Source: Mesorhizobium mediterraneum (GTDB lineage Bacteria; Pseudomonadota; Alphaproteobacteria; Rhizobiales; Rhizobiaceae). From it: a stretch of 64,000 bases of DNA. Both the position numbers and the translations under genes were made by a program. Where the stretch lies: NCBI RefSeq assembly GCF_002284565.1, contig NZ_NPKI01000015.1, forward strand, positions 248,001-312,000, in the 5' to 3' direction. The notes beneath the pieces were generated by a model that did no database searches, was not told the origin of the DNA, and was given only the letters and a program-made list of their open reading frames with translations. This document shows positions 53,206-62,501 of this stretch, piece after piece (position 1 is the first letter of the stretch; every line of letters begins with the position of its first letter).

Positions 53206-55035
53206 ATGGAAAACAACCGGAACTTCTTCATCACCATCGCGCTGTCGGTGCTGATCCTGTCGCTTTGGCAGTATTTTTACGTGCTGCCGCAGAGCGAGGC
53301 ACAGCGCGAGAAGGCCCGCATCGAAGAACAGCGGGTAGCGGAGCAGAAGAAGGCGGCCCAAGCCACCAGTCCGGGCGGTAGCGAAACGCCGGTGCCGCCG
53401 CAAGGCGCCATTCCCAATGCAGCGGGCCCCAACGCACCGGGAACCGACGGCACGACGCCTGCCGGCCGCGAGCAGGCGCTGGCGTCGACCCAGCGCGTCA
53501 AGATCGACACGCCGAGCCTGGAGGGCTCGATCAATCTCACCGGCGCCCGTCTCGACGACCTCAGGCTCAAGCACTACACGACGACGGTCGACAAGAACTC
53601 GCCCGAGATCGAGTTGCTCAATCCGGCGGCGCTGCCTACCGGCTACTATGCCGAGATCGGCTTTGTCGGCAGCGACAAGACCGGCGCGGTGCCGGGGCCG
53701 GAAACGGTGTGGACCGTCGACGGCAATGCGACACTGACCCCGGCGACACCGGTCGCGCTGACCTTCACCAACGACAAGGGCCTGACCTTCAAGCGCACCT
53801 TCTCCGTCGACAGCGACTACATGTTCACTGTTTCGGACACGGTGCAGAATTCGAGTTCGACCGCCGTTACCCTGTCGAATTACGGCCGTGTCACCCGCTT
53901 CGACAAACCTGCCGTTGCCAGCATCTATGTGCTGCATGAGGGGTTGATCGGCGTCACCGGCACGGAAGGCCTGCAGGAACACAAATACGCGGCCGTCGAG
54001 GAGGACAAGCAGTTCACGCCCGGCAAGTCGACCGATGGCTGGCTGGGCATCACCGACAAATACTGGGCGGTGACGCTGGTGCCGACCGAGAAGCAGCCGT
54101 TCCAGCCGCGCTACGCCTATTTCGAGGACGGCCGCCCCCGCTACCAGGCCGACTTCCTCACCGACCCGATCAATGTTGATGCCGGCCAATCGGCGACGGT
54201 AGAGACCGAGATCTTCGCCGGCGCCAAGGAAGTCGCCAAGGTCAACGCCTATGCGCAAGATCGCCATATCAGGCTGTTCGACCGTTTGATCGACTGGGGA
54301 TGGTTCATCTGGATCACCAAGCCGATGTTCTACCTGATCGACACGATGTACAAATTCTTCGGCAATTTCGGTCTGGCCATCCTCGCCACCACCGTCGTCG
54401 TCAAGGCCGTCTTCTACCCGCTTGCCAACAAATCCTACGCGTCGATGGCGAACATGAAGAAGGTGCAGCCAAAGATGCTTGAGATCCGCGAGAAATACGC
54501 GGACGACAAGATGAAGCAGCAACAGGCGATGATGGAGCTCTACAAGACCGAGAAGATCAATCCGCTCGCCGGCTGTTGGCCGGTGGCGCTGCAGATCCCG
54601 GTCTTCTTCGCGCTCTACAAGGTGCTCTACATCACCATCGAGATGCGGCACGCACCGTTCTTCGGCTGGATCCAGGATCTGGCGGCGCCCGACCCGACCT
54701 CGATCTTCAACCTGTTCGGCCTCATCCCGATCACCTTGCCGCATATGTTGATGGTCGGCGTTTGGCCGCTGATCATGGGCGTGACCATGTTCCTGCAGAT
54801 GCGCATGAACCCGACGCCGCCGGACCCGACGCAGGCCATGATCTTCACCTGGATGCCTGTCATCTTCACCTTCATGATGGCGGGCTTCCCGGCCGGCCTG
54901 GTCATCTACTGGGCCTGGAACAATTTGCTTTCGATCATCCAGCAAGGCGTGATCATGAAGCGGCAGGGCGCCAAGATCGAATTGTGGGACAATCTGGTCG
55001 CGCTTTTCCGGAAGAAACCGTCGCCGGCGGAGTAG
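53206..55035 (+). CDS. yidC: YidC, membrane protein insertase
   Basis: The 609-residue YidC has an N-terminal anchor (FFITIALSVLILSLWQYFYV), then a periplasmic P1 domain (residues about 60-350). The insertase core follows: FGNFGLAILATTVVVKAVFY, PLANKSYASMANMKKVQPKM, INPLAGCWPVALQIPVFFAL and the last helices with MNPTPPDPTQAMIFTWMP. It inserts membrane proteins alone or with SecYEG/SecDF. It starts 13 bases after rnpA. Confidence 0.97.
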   Translation: MENNRNFFITIALSVLILSLWQYFYVLPQSEAQREKARIEEQRVAEQKKAAQATSPGGSETPVPPQGAIPNAAGPNAPGTDGTTPAGREQALASTQRVKIDTPSLEGSINLTGARLDDLRLKHYTTTVDKNSPEIELLNPAALPTGYYAEIGFVGSDKTGAVPGPETVWTVDGNATLTPATPVALTFTNDKGLTFKRTFSVDSDYMFTVSDTVQNSSSTAVTLSNYGRVTRFDKPAVASIYVLHEGLIGVTGTEGLQEHKYAAVEEDKQFTPGKSTDGWLGITDKYWAVTLVPTEKQPFQPRYAYFEDGRPRYQADFLTDPINVDAGQSATVETEIFAGAKEVAKVNAYAQDRHIRLFDRLIDWGWFIWITKPMFYLIDTMYKFFGNFGLAILATTVVVKAVFYPLANKSYASMANMKKVQPKMLEIREKYADDKMKQQQAMMELYKTEKINPLAGCWPVALQIPVFFALYKVLYITIEMRHAPFFGWIQDLAAPDPTSIFNLFGLIPITLPHMLMVGVWPLIMGVTMFLQMRMNPTPPDPTQAMIFTWMPVIFTFMMAGFPAGLVIYWAWNNLLSIIQQGVIMKRQGAKIELWDNLVALFRKKPSPAE

Positions 55036-55292
55036 CCGGCGCCCCCCTTTTTTGCGAATCAAGGAAAGCCCCGGTTCCGGGGCTTTTTCGCACAAGCCGA
55101 GCCGCTGCCGAACGCGAAACCAGTCGGCCGGGCGGTAGACGCCGCCGCGACACATCCCTATAAGTCGCTCTCGTTTCAGGAGCGCTCCCTCGATGAACAG
55201 GTAAGGATGATCCGCTGCGCACGCGGTTGGTGCTGCCGGGCGGATCGCGCTATTTTGACCTTGCCCGTTTATCTCGCCGATGGAGCCAGACC

Positions 55293-55931
55293 ATGATCGG
55301 ACCCAACCCCAACATCAAGCACCCGATCCCGATGCATACCCGCGTCGGATTCCTGAAGGGACTGGTCACGGCGCCGAACATCGAGATCGGCGACTTCACT
55401 TATTATGACGATCCGGACGGGCCCGACAAATTCGCCGAGCGATGCGTGCTGCATCATTATCCGTTCATCGGCGACCGGCTGATCATCGGCAAGTTCTGCG
55501 CCATCGCCGAGGGCGCCCGCTTCATCATGAACGGCGCCAACCATGCCATGTCCGGCTTTTCGACCTATCCGTTCAACATCTTCGGTCATGGCTGGGAAGA
55601 GGGTTTCGACCCGGCGACCTGGTCGAAGGAATTGCGCGGCGACACAGTGCTCGGCAATGATGTATGGATCGGCATGGAAGCGGTGATCCTGCCCGGCGTG
55701 ACGATCGGCCATGGCGCCATCGTCGCGGCAAAATCGGTGGTGACGCATGACGTGCCACCCTATGCGATCGTCGCCGGCAATGCGGCCAAGGTGGTGAAGA
55801 TGCGCTTCGACGACAGGACCATCTGGCGGCTTTTGGCGGCGGCGTGGTGGGACTGGCCGGTGGAAAAGATCAGCCGCAACCTCAATGCCATTCGTGGCGC
55901 CGATATTTCTCTTCTGGAGGCAGCGGTTTGA
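55293..55931 (+). CDS. Xenobiotic/antibiotic hexapeptide acetyltransferase (CatB/Vat-like)
   Basis: The 212-residue left-handed beta-helix protein has [38 protein letters not shown], then [17 protein letters not shown] with the conserved His and [20 protein letters not shown] hexapeptide repeats. These match the type-B (XAT) chloramphenicol/streptogramin acetyltransferase family. The natural acceptor is unknown. It is inserted between yidC and engB, and engB starts inside its stop codon. Confidence 0.9.
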   Translation: MIGPNPNIKHPIPMHTRVGFLKGLVTAPNIEIGDFTYYDDPDGPDKFAERCVLHHYPFIGDRLIIGKFCAIAEGARFIMNGANHAMSGFSTYPFNIFGHGWEEGFDPATWSKELRGDTVLGNDVWIGMEAVILPGVTIGHGAIVAAKSVVTHDVPPYAIVAGNAAKVVKMRFDDRTIWRLLAAAWWDWPVEKISRNLNAIRGADISLLEAAV

Positions 55932-56587
55932 ACGCGTTGAACAAGACCGTGATCGGCATCGAACTGTTCACGCGGCCGTGGATCTTCATCCGCGGCGTGC
56001 CGGCAATGAAATTCCTGCCGCCGGAAGGGCCGCCGGAGATCGCCTTTGCCGGCCGCTCGAATGTCGGCAAATCGTCGCTGATCAACGCGCTGGTCAACCA
56101 GAAGGGGCTGGCGCGGACATCCAACACGCCGGGGCGGACGCAGGAACTCAACTATTTCGTTCCGGGTGGATTTTCCGGCGAAGGCGCCGATCTGCCGCCG
56201 ATGGCGCTGGTCGACATGCCGGGCTACGGCTACGCCACCGCGCCCAAGGAAAAAGTCGACGACTGGACGAAACTCGTATTCGACTATCTCAAGGGCCGCG
56301 TCACGCTGAAGCGCGTCTACGTGCTGATCGACGCCCGTCACGGCATTAAGGCCAAGGACGATGAAGTGCTGTCGCTGCTCGACAAGGCGGCGGTGTCCTA
56401 CCAGATCGTGCTGACCAAGACCGACAAGATCAAAGCGGCCGGCGTGCCGCGATTGATCGAAGAGACACTTGCGAAGATCAAGAAGCGGCCGGCCGCGTTT
56501 CCGTTCGTTCTCGCCACGTCGTCGGAAAAGAGCGAGGGCCTCGAGGAATTGCGCGCGGCGATCGTGCTGGCAGCCAATGGCGGCTAG
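55928..56587 (+). CDS. engB: EngB/YihA, ribosome biogenesis GTPase
   Basis: The 219-residue GTPase has G1 [15 protein letters not shown]2 [15 protein letters not shown]3 DMPGYGYA, G4 TKTDK and G5 ATSS. It is needed for 50S subunit assembly. It starts at a TTG at 55928 after TGGAGG, overlapping the preceding stop by two bases. Its TAG overlaps the TAG of the convergent TetR gene by three or four bases. Confidence 0.95.
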   Translation: MNALNKTVIGIELFTRPWIFIRGVPAMKFLPPEGPPEIAFAGRSNVGKSSLINALVNQKGLARTSNTPGRTQELNYFVPGGFSGEGADLPPMALVDMPGYGYATAPKEKVDDWTKLVFDYLKGRVTLKRVYVLIDARHGIKAKDDEVLSLLDKAAVSYQIVLTKTDKIKAAGVPRLIEETLAKIKKRPAAFPFVLATSSEKSEGLEELRAAIVLAANGG

Positions 56588-57303
56588 GACTTTGCCTCTA
56601 GCGCAATCGTCTGGGTGCGTTCTTCCGTGGCAAGCCTTTCGGTGCCGTAAGCCTTCAGGAACATGCCGACGCCCGACTTGACGATGTGGTCGATTTCTTC
56701 CTGGCTCGGGGCTTTGGTGCGGTAGGCGAATATGCACTGGCGGAAAAGGCCAGCAAGGCACAGCTCAGTGAACTGATAGGCGGCAAGATCGACATCGTCG
56801 ATCCGCAGCAGGCCGCGCTCGATGGCGGCATTGAGAAAAGCAACGACCTTGTCGTGGCCGCGTTTCGGGCCGCGTTCATAAAAACGCGCGCCAAGTTCGG
56901 GAATCCTGTCGGATGCGCCGATTACCGTGCGCTGCGCCTGGACGACCTTGGCCGAGGTGATCTTGAGGGACAGCACCTTGCCGAATTTCACTAGCGTCTC
57001 GCGAAGGTCGTCGGCGCGATCGAGCAGATCGTACATGTTCTTGAAGATCGTGCCGCGTTCTTCTTCGATCAGCGCTTCGAACAGCTCTTCCTTGTTGGCG
57101 AAATAGACATAGATCGTGCCCTTGGAAACGCCGGCCTCGCGGGTGATGTCGTTCATCGACGCCGCTTCAAAACCCTTGTCGATGAAGACACGGCGCGCGC
57201 CTTCGATGATCTGGCTGCGCTTGACCGGGTCTTGCCCTGCCGCCGGACGGCCGCGACGCAGGCCATCCAGCAGATCGCACTGGTCCTTGTCGGCTTCGGT
57301 CAT
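56584..57303 (-). CDS. TetR-family regulator of the efflux pair
   Basis: The 239-residue TetR regulator has the [23 protein letters not shown], then [20 protein letters not shown] and [13 protein letters not shown]. The C-terminal domain is variable, as expected for multidrug ligands. It is divergent from an EmrA/EmrB-type pair and its gap carries two palindromes. The ATG at 57303 removes a basic extension that would run into the operators. It is probably a repressor relieved by a toxic compound. Confidence 0.9.
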   Translation of the reverse strand: MTEADKDQCDLLDGLRRGRPAAGQDPVKRSQIIEGARRVFIDKGFEAASMNDITREAGVSKGTIYVYFANKEELFEALIEEERGTIFKNMYDLLDRADDLRETLVKFGKVLSLKITSAKVVQAQRTVIGASDRIPELGARFYERGPKRGHDKVVAFLNAAIERGLLRIDDVDLAAYQFTELCLAGLFRQCIFAYRTKAPSQEEIDHIVKSGVGMFLKAYGTERLATEERTQTIALEAKS

Positions 57304-57326
57304 AACGTCACACCTCGAAAAATATT

Positions 57327-57404
57327 CGAACCGATCGGTTCGATCACTCTTGATATGGGCCTCTCTCCGCGCTAAGTCAATGTTCACATCGAACCGAACG
57401 GTTC
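57327..57404. promoter_or_regulatory. Two TetR operators between regulator and efflux genes
   Basis: A perfect 16-bp palindrome CGAACCGATCGGTTCG (57327-57342) and a second GAACCG-AA-CGGTTC (57391-57404) share GAACCG/CGGTTC half-sites. They lie 62 bases apart in the 157-bp divergent gap. They are strong candidates for the TetR binding sites, one near each promoter. Confidence 0.8.
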
Positions 57405-57460
57405 AGTCTGACTGATTTTCCAGAGAGAATGCCCAGTCTCCAGAGACCCAGAGAGATTCC

Positions 57461-58642
57461 ATGTCCTCGAACGCGACCCCCACCGCCGAAGTCCGTCCTT
57501 TCCCCAACGCCAAGATTGCGCCAGCGACCGAAGCGCCGACCGCACCGACCGAGCCCGCAATAAGTCCTCCGGCCGAGACGCCGGCCAAAAAGAAACGTTC
57601 GGCACGCTCCTTTCTGTTGCCCATCATCGCGCTTGGATTGCTGGGCGCAGGCGCCTGGTATGGCTACGACTACTGGACCGACGGGCGTTTCATGATCTCA
57701 ACCGACGATGCCTATGTCCAGGCCGACATGGCATTCATCTCGCCGAAAATTTCCGGCTATGTCGATCAGGTCAAGGTGACCGAGAACCAGCAGGTCAAGG
57801 CCGGCGACCCGCTGCTGGTCGTCGACAATGGTGACTACAAAATAGCGGTCGCCCAAGCCGAGGCGCAGATCGCCACCCTGAGCAAGACGCTCGACCGCAT
57901 CGACGCCCAGACCGAGGCGGCGCGCGCATCGCTCGAGCAGGCGCGGGCGCAGAAGACCGCCGACCAGGCCGCCGCCGACAATGCGGCGCGAGCTCAAGTG
58001 CGCGCCGCCCAATTGCTCAAGACACGTGTCGGCACCCAAGCTCAACTCGACGATGCCCAGACCGCGGTCGAGCAGGCCAACGCCGCCCTTGTCGGCGCCG
58101 ACGCCCAGATCGCGGCGGCTGAGGCCAATATCGGTGTGCTTCAGGCGCAGCGCGCGGAGACGGCAAGCACGCTGGCGTCGCTGCAGCTTGCCCGCGACAA
58201 GGCCGCGCGGGACCTGTCCTTCACCGTGCTGCGCGCGCCCTATGACGGTGTAGTCGGCAACCGCTCGGTCGAGCAAGGCGACCTGATCAGCCCCGGACAG
58301 AAGCTCGCCGTCATCGTGCCGATGGACAAGCTCTATATCGTCGCCAACTTCAAGGAGACGCAGCTTGCCCGGCTGGTGCCTGGCGAAAAGGTCAGGATTT
58401 CGGTCGACGCTATCGACGGTCATGACTTTGAAGGCACGGTCTCGTCGCTGGCACCGGCCTCCGGTGCGGTGTTCTCGCTGCTGCCGCCGGAAAACGCCAC
58501 CGGCAATTTCACCAAGGTCGTGCAGCGTGTCCCGGTTCGCATCGACGTGCCGGCGGATGTGCTGAAGACAGGCAAGCTGCGCGCCGGCCTAAGTGTCGTC
58601 GTCGCCGTCGACAGCCGCACAGCGCCGGCCGCGTCGAACTGA
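57461..58642 (+). CDS. EmrA/HlyD-type membrane fusion protein
   Basis: The 393-residue periplasmic adaptor has a short cytoplasmic Pro/Ala-rich start and one membrane helix (FLLPIIALGLLGAGAWYGYD). Its lipoyl half-motif is VDQVKVTENQQVKAGDPLLVV, followed by a long coiled coil (about residues 130-250) and the second half LRAPYDGVVGNRSVEQGDLI. It bridges the DHA2 pump to an outer-membrane channel. It begins 22 bases before its partner pump gene starts after its stop. Confidence 0.9.
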   Translation: MSSNATPTAEVRPFPNAKIAPATEAPTAPTEPAISPPAETPAKKKRSARSFLLPIIALGLLGAGAWYGYDYWTDGRFMISTDDAYVQADMAFISPKISGYVDQVKVTENQQVKAGDPLLVVDNGDYKIAVAQAEAQIATLSKTLDRIDAQTEAARASLEQARAQKTADQAAADNAARAQVRAAQLLKTRVGTQAQLDDAQTAVEQANAALVGADAQIAAAEANIGVLQAQRAETASTLASLQLARDKAARDLSFTVLRAPYDGVVGNRSVEQGDLISPGQKLAVIVPMDKLYIVANFKETQLARLVPGEKVRISVDAIDGHDFEGTVSSLAPASGAVFSLLPPENATGNFTKVVQRVPVRIDVPADVLKTGKLRAGLSVVVAVDSRTAPAASN

Positions 58643-58664
58643 GCGGCCGCTTGGGAGCAATGCC

Positions 58665-60257
58665 ATGGCAACCGCAACCGTGACGGCAGGATCGCCGCCG
58701 GCGAGGCCGGCTACGCCTGACACCATTTCCACACGGCGCGTCATCGCTTTCCTGGCCATGGTGTTCGGGATGTTCATGGCGATCCTCGACATCCAGATCG
58801 TCTCGGCCTCGCTGGCCGAAATCCAGGCGGGCTTGAGCGCCAGCTCCGACGAAATCCCGTGGGTGCAGACCGCCTATCTGATCGCCGAGGTGGTCATGAT
58901 CCCGCTGTCCGGCTTCCTCAGCCGGATGCTGTCGACGCGGGTGCTGTTCACGATCTCGGCGGCAGGCTTCACTGCGGCAAGCGCTCTTGCCGCGACCGCA
59001 ACCAATATCGACCAGATGATCGTCTACCGCGCCGTGCAGGGCTTCATCGGCGGCGGCATGATCCCGAGCGTCTTCGCAGCCGCCTTCACCATCTTTCCGC
59101 CGTCGCGCCGCGCCATGGTGTCGCCAATGATCGGTCTGGTGGCGACGCTGGCACCGACCATCGGCCCGACTGTCGGCGGCTATATAAGCCATGCCATGTC
59201 CTGGCACTGGCTGTTCCTGATCAATGTCGTGCCCGGCATCCTGGTCACCGCCGCGGCATGGTCGCTGATCGACTTCGACAAGCCCAATCTCAAGCTGTTC
59301 AGCAAGTTCGACTGGTGGGGCCTTGCCGGCATGGCGGCCTTCCTGGGCTGCATGGAATATGTGCTGGAGGAAGGTCCGAACAACGACTGGCTGCAGGATC
59401 AGGCGGTGTTCATCTGCGCCACCATCATGACCGTCGGCGCGGTGCTGTTCTTCTGGCGCGCTTTCACAGCGGAGGAGCCGATTGTCGACCTGAAGGCCTT
59501 CACCAACGTCAACTTCGCCTTCGGCTCGCTGTTCTCCTTCGTCGTCGGCATCGGCCTCTACGGCCTGACCTATCTTTATCCGGTGTTCCTCGGGCGCATC
59601 CGCGGCTACGATTCCCTGATGATCGGCGAGGCGCTGTTCGTCAGCGGCCTGGCCATGTTCTTCACCGCCCCGATTTCCGGCATCCTGTCGAACAAGATGG
59701 ACCCGCGTCTGATGATGATGGTCGGCTTCTTCGGCTTCGCCACGGGGACCTGGTGGATGACGCATCTCACCGCCGACTGGGATTTTTATGAGCTGCTGAT
59801 CCCGCAGATCCTGCGCGGCTGCTCGATGATGCTGTGCATGGTGCCGATCAACAACATCGCGCTCGGAACCTTGCCGCCCGAGCGGTTGAAGAACGCGTCG
59901 GGCCTGTTCAACCTGACCCGCAATCTCGGTGGCGCCGTCGGCCTGGCCGTCATCAACACCGTGCTGATCGACCGCAACGCCTTCCACTACGCAAGGCTCT
60001 CAGAGCACGTGCAATGGGGCAGTGCCGCAGCACAGGAAAAGCTGCAGAACATGACGCTCAACTTCGAGCAGACTGCCGGACTTGACGCCTCCAAGGCGGC
60101 GATCTCCAAACTATCAGGCATGGTCCAGCAGCAGGCGTCGCTGCTGTCTTTCATGGACGTGTTCTTCATGCTGACCGTGTTGTTCGCCACGCTGGGGCTC
60201 TTCACCCTGTTCATCCGCAAACCTGCCGCGGCCGGTGGCGGTGGTGGCGGACACTGA
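58665..60257 (+). CDS. DHA2-family drug efflux MFS pump (EmrB type)
   Basis: The 530-residue protein has 14 predicted helices with the DHA2 first-helix motif FGMFMAILDIQIVSASLAEI. It also has GFLSRMLSTRVLF at loop 2-3, and WSLIDFDKPNLKLFSKFDWW in the middle. The C-terminus ends in a Gly-rich tail (AAAGGGGGGH). It exports drugs with the adaptor upstream. Two ATGs (58660 and 58665) are possible. Confidence 0.92.
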   Translation: MATATVTAGSPPARPATPDTISTRRVIAFLAMVFGMFMAILDIQIVSASLAEIQAGLSASSDEIPWVQTAYLIAEVVMIPLSGFLSRMLSTRVLFTISAAGFTAASALAATATNIDQMIVYRAVQGFIGGGMIPSVFAAAFTIFPPSRRAMVSPMIGLVATLAPTIGPTVGGYISHAMSWHWLFLINVVPGILVTAAAWSLIDFDKPNLKLFSKFDWWGLAGMAAFLGCMEYVLEEGPNNDWLQDQAVFICATIMTVGAVLFFWRAFTAEEPIVDLKAFTNVNFAFGSLFSFVVGIGLYGLTYLYPVFLGRIRGYDSLMIGEALFVSGLAMFFTAPISGILSNKMDPRLMMMVGFFGFATGTWWMTHLTADWDFYELLIPQILRGCSMMLCMVPINNIALGTLPPERLKNASGLFNLTRNLGGAVGLAVINTVLIDRNAFHYARLSEHVQWGSAAAQEKLQNMTLNFEQTAGLDASKAAISKLSGMVQQQASLLSFMDVFFMLTVLFATLGLFTLFIRKPAAAGGGGGGH

Positions 60258-60290
60258 GGAGCGCCGGGACCCCCCGCCCGGCATCCTCGC

Positions 60291-60323
60291 GCATGACCCC
60301 GAAAAGCAATTTCGGGGTCATGC
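60291..60323. repeat. Perfect 14-bp palindrome after the efflux operon
   Basis: GCATGACCCCGAAA (60291-60304) and TTTCGGGGTCATGC (60310-60323) form a perfect stem with a five-base loop. It is related to the CCGAAAA element at 3052-3096 and may end the efflux transcript, although no long T-run follows. Confidence 0.75.
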
Positions 60324-60395
60324 GCAAAATCTTCAAAGGCAGTAGGCTCGTCGCGCGTGATGGGAACCACGCGCCGCGCTTTAAGTCTTTGATCT

Positions 60396-60444
60396 ATGCA
60401 TGTCGTTCCTCCAAAACCGCTGCACACTTTTGGGCGACATGCAT
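60396..60444. repeat. Second palindromic repeat type upstream of SDR-DoxX gene
   Basis: The arms ATGCATGTCG (60396-60405) and CGACATGCAT (60435-60444) enclose an inner CCAAAA/TTTTGG pair around CCGCTGCACAC. This ATGCATGTCG...CCGCTGCACAC form is another widespread rhizobial intergenic repeat. It ends 27 bases before the next start. Confidence 0.75.
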
Positions 60445-60470
60445 TAGCTGGTTTCGGCTAAAGTTCCGGG

Positions 60471-61748
60471 ATGAACATCCTGATTCTCGGCGCGACCGGT
60501 TTCATCGGTTCCGCCGTTGCAAGGAAACTCGCGGACGAAGGCCATCAGGTCACGGGGCTTGGGCGTGATATCGCGCGTGCCTCGTTGAAGATGCCGTGTG
60601 TTCGCTGGCTGAAGGCCGATCTCGCCGGCCTGACGCAGAGCGTCAGCTGGCAGCACGTGCTGGATGAGCAGCAGGTTGTCGTCAATTGCGCCGGCGCGCT
60701 TCAGGATGGGCTCTCGGACGATCTGAGTGCCACCCAGGAACGGGCGATGCTCGCCCTCTATGAGGCGGCGCGCGACCAGAGGCTGCTGATCATTCAGATA
60801 TCGGCGGAAACGGAAACCGCTGACCGCGACATTCCTTTTCTCAGCACCAAAAGGCGAGCGGACACGGCTCTCGCCGCAAGTGGCGTACGCCATGTCATCC
60901 TGCGTCCGGCGCTTGTGCTCGGCCGCAACGCGCATGGCGGATCCGCATTGCTGAGGGCTCTCGCAGCCTTTCCCATGGTCATTCCGCTGGTTTACGCTGA
61001 AAGCTTCGTTACGACGGTCGCACTCGACGATGTCGCCAGCGCCGTCAGCGCGGCCATCCAGGGAACGCTGCCAGCCGGATCCGATGTCGCTCTCGGCAGC
61101 GATGAAAGGCTCACGCTCAGAGAACTCGTCCTATTGCATCGCAGCTGGCTCGGCCTTCCTGCCGCGCCGGTGATTTCCATGCCGTCGGCGGTCGCTCGGC
61201 CGGTGACATGGTTCGCCGACATGGCCGGCAAGCTTGGTTGGCGTTCGCCGCTCCGCTCTACCGCCATGGCAGTCATGTCAGGTGGCATTGAAAACCGGCG
61301 ACCACAGGACCACCGCCCGCGCCTGTCGTCGACGGCCGAGACGCTCGCCGCCGTCCCTTCGGGCGTCCAGGATCTCTGGTTCGCCCGCCTCTATCTGCTG
61401 AAGTCGCCAATCATTATCATCCTGGCGTTTTTCTGGCTGACTTCCGGCCTCGCGCCGTTCCTCACATTCGAGGCGGCGCAAAGCCATCTCGCCTTTCTGC
61501 CCGATCGTCTTGCAGGCATCATGGTGGTCGCGACATGTCTCGCCGACATCATGCTCGGGCTTGCGGTTCTTTTCCGACCCTGGGCAAGACGCGCGCTGAT
61601 CGGCATGCTTTTCCTGACGTTTGTCTATCTGCTTGCCGCAACATTCATCGAACCTGCGCTTTGGCTCGATCCGCTCGGTCCCCTCGTCAAGGTGGTGCCG
61701 TCGATGCTGCTGACGCTCGCAGCCCTCGCCATTCTGGATGAGCGCTGA
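60471..61748 (+). CDS. NAD(P)-binding SDR fused to a DoxX-like membrane domain
   Basis: The 425-residue protein has an extended SDR/NmrA-like N-terminal domain (MNILILGATGFIGSAVARKL, then VVNCAGALQD and HVILRPALVLGRNAHGG). From about residue 300 a four-helix membrane part follows (SPIIIILAFFWLTSGLAPFL, LAGIMVVATCLADIMLGLAV, GMLFLTFVYLLAATFIEPAL). This resembles DoxX-like proteins. YbjT-type SDRs with this fusion are known in rhizobia; the function is unknown. Membrane-linked redox chemistry is likely. Confidence 0.85.
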   Translation: MNILILGATGFIGSAVARKLADEGHQVTGLGRDIARASLKMPCVRWLKADLAGLTQSVSWQHVLDEQQVVVNCAGALQDGLSDDLSATQERAMLALYEAARDQRLLIIQISAETETADRDIPFLSTKRRADTALAASGVRHVILRPALVLGRNAHGGSALLRALAAFPMVIPLVYAESFVTTVALDDVASAVSAAIQGTLPAGSDVALGSDERLTLRELVLLHRSWLGLPAAPVISMPSAVARPVTWFADMAGKLGWRSPLRSTAMAVMSGGIENRRPQDHRPRLSSTAETLAAVPSGVQDLWFARLYLLKSPIIIILAFFWLTSGLAPFLTFEAAQSHLAFLPDRLAGIMVVATCLADIMLGLAVLFRPWARRALIGMLFLTFVYLLAATFIEPALWLDPLGPLVKVVPSMLLTLAALAILDER

Positions 61749-61774
61749 CGGCGGTCGCGCTCGAATTCAAGCGG

Positions 61775-62278
61775 TCAGGCCGTGGCTGGCTTGAAGGTCA
61801 GGGCGACACCGTTGATGCAATGGCGCAAGCCGGTCGGCGGCGGACCATCGTCGAAGACATGACCGAGATGGCCGCCGCAGCGGCGGCAGTGGACCTCGGT
61901 GCGGGTCATGCCCAGGGATCTGTCCACGGTCTTGCCGACGGCATTGGGAATCTCCTGCCAGAAGCTTGGCCAGCCGGTGCCGGAATCGAACTTCGTCTCG
62001 GAGGAATAGAGCGGCAGGTCGCAGCCGGCGCAGGCGAAGATACCCTTGCGGTGCTCGTTGAGCAGCGGGCTGGTGCCCGGATATTCGGTACCTTCCTTGC
62101 GCAGCACATTGAAAGCCGCGTCAGACAGCACGGCGCGCCACTCGGCCTCGGTCTTGGTGACCTCGAAGGTTTCGGCCGCCCCCGCATCCTGCGGTCCGCC
62201 CATGCGCAACAGCGCTACGGCACCTGCAGCCACCCCAATGGCAGCCGCACCGCTCAAAAGAAGATCGCGACGGTTCAT
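61775..62278 (-). CDS. msrB: MsrB, methionine-R-sulfoxide reductase with Tat signal
   Basis: The 167-residue protein starts at 62278 with a twin-arginine signal (MNRRDLLLSGAAAIGVAAGA). The MsrB core has FACAGCDLPLYSSETKFDSG and CRRCGGHLGHVF (zinc Cys pairs), GTGWPSFWQ, and the catalytic Cys in RHCINGVALTF. It repairs oxidised methionine, here in the periplasm, where folded export through Tat fits a zinc protein. The GGAGA upstream fits 62278, not 62284. Confidence 0.9.
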   Translation of the reverse strand: MNRRDLLLSGAAAIGVAAGAVALLRMGGPQDAGAAETFEVTKTEAEWRAVLSDAAFNVLRKEGTEYPGTSPLLNEHRKGIFACAGCDLPLYSSETKFDSGTGWPSFWQEIPNAVGKTVDRSLGMTRTEVHCRRCGGHLGHVFDDGPPPTGLRHCINGVALTFKPATA

Positions 62279-62501
62279 GATCATTTCTCCTGTTATCCGT
62301 CTGCCAAATTCGACCGTCATACGGAAATCAAAAGCCGGTGACGGCTAGCTCCTGAAAACGGATACTCCGCACCAGGCCCCACGCTTGGAGGGGCGGGGAC
62401 GGTGCGGAGTGTACGCTTGTCGATTGCGCGGGTCACGCAAGCGGAACCCGCGCTATCGGCATGGAGCCTCGCCCATATCTTCGCTGGCGGCAGGCCCTTC
62501 G

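Noticed and set aside
53131-55155. Minus-strand ORF of about 670 codons opposite yidC
   Set aside because: Antisense shadow of yidC with low-complexity His/Arg/Asp content.
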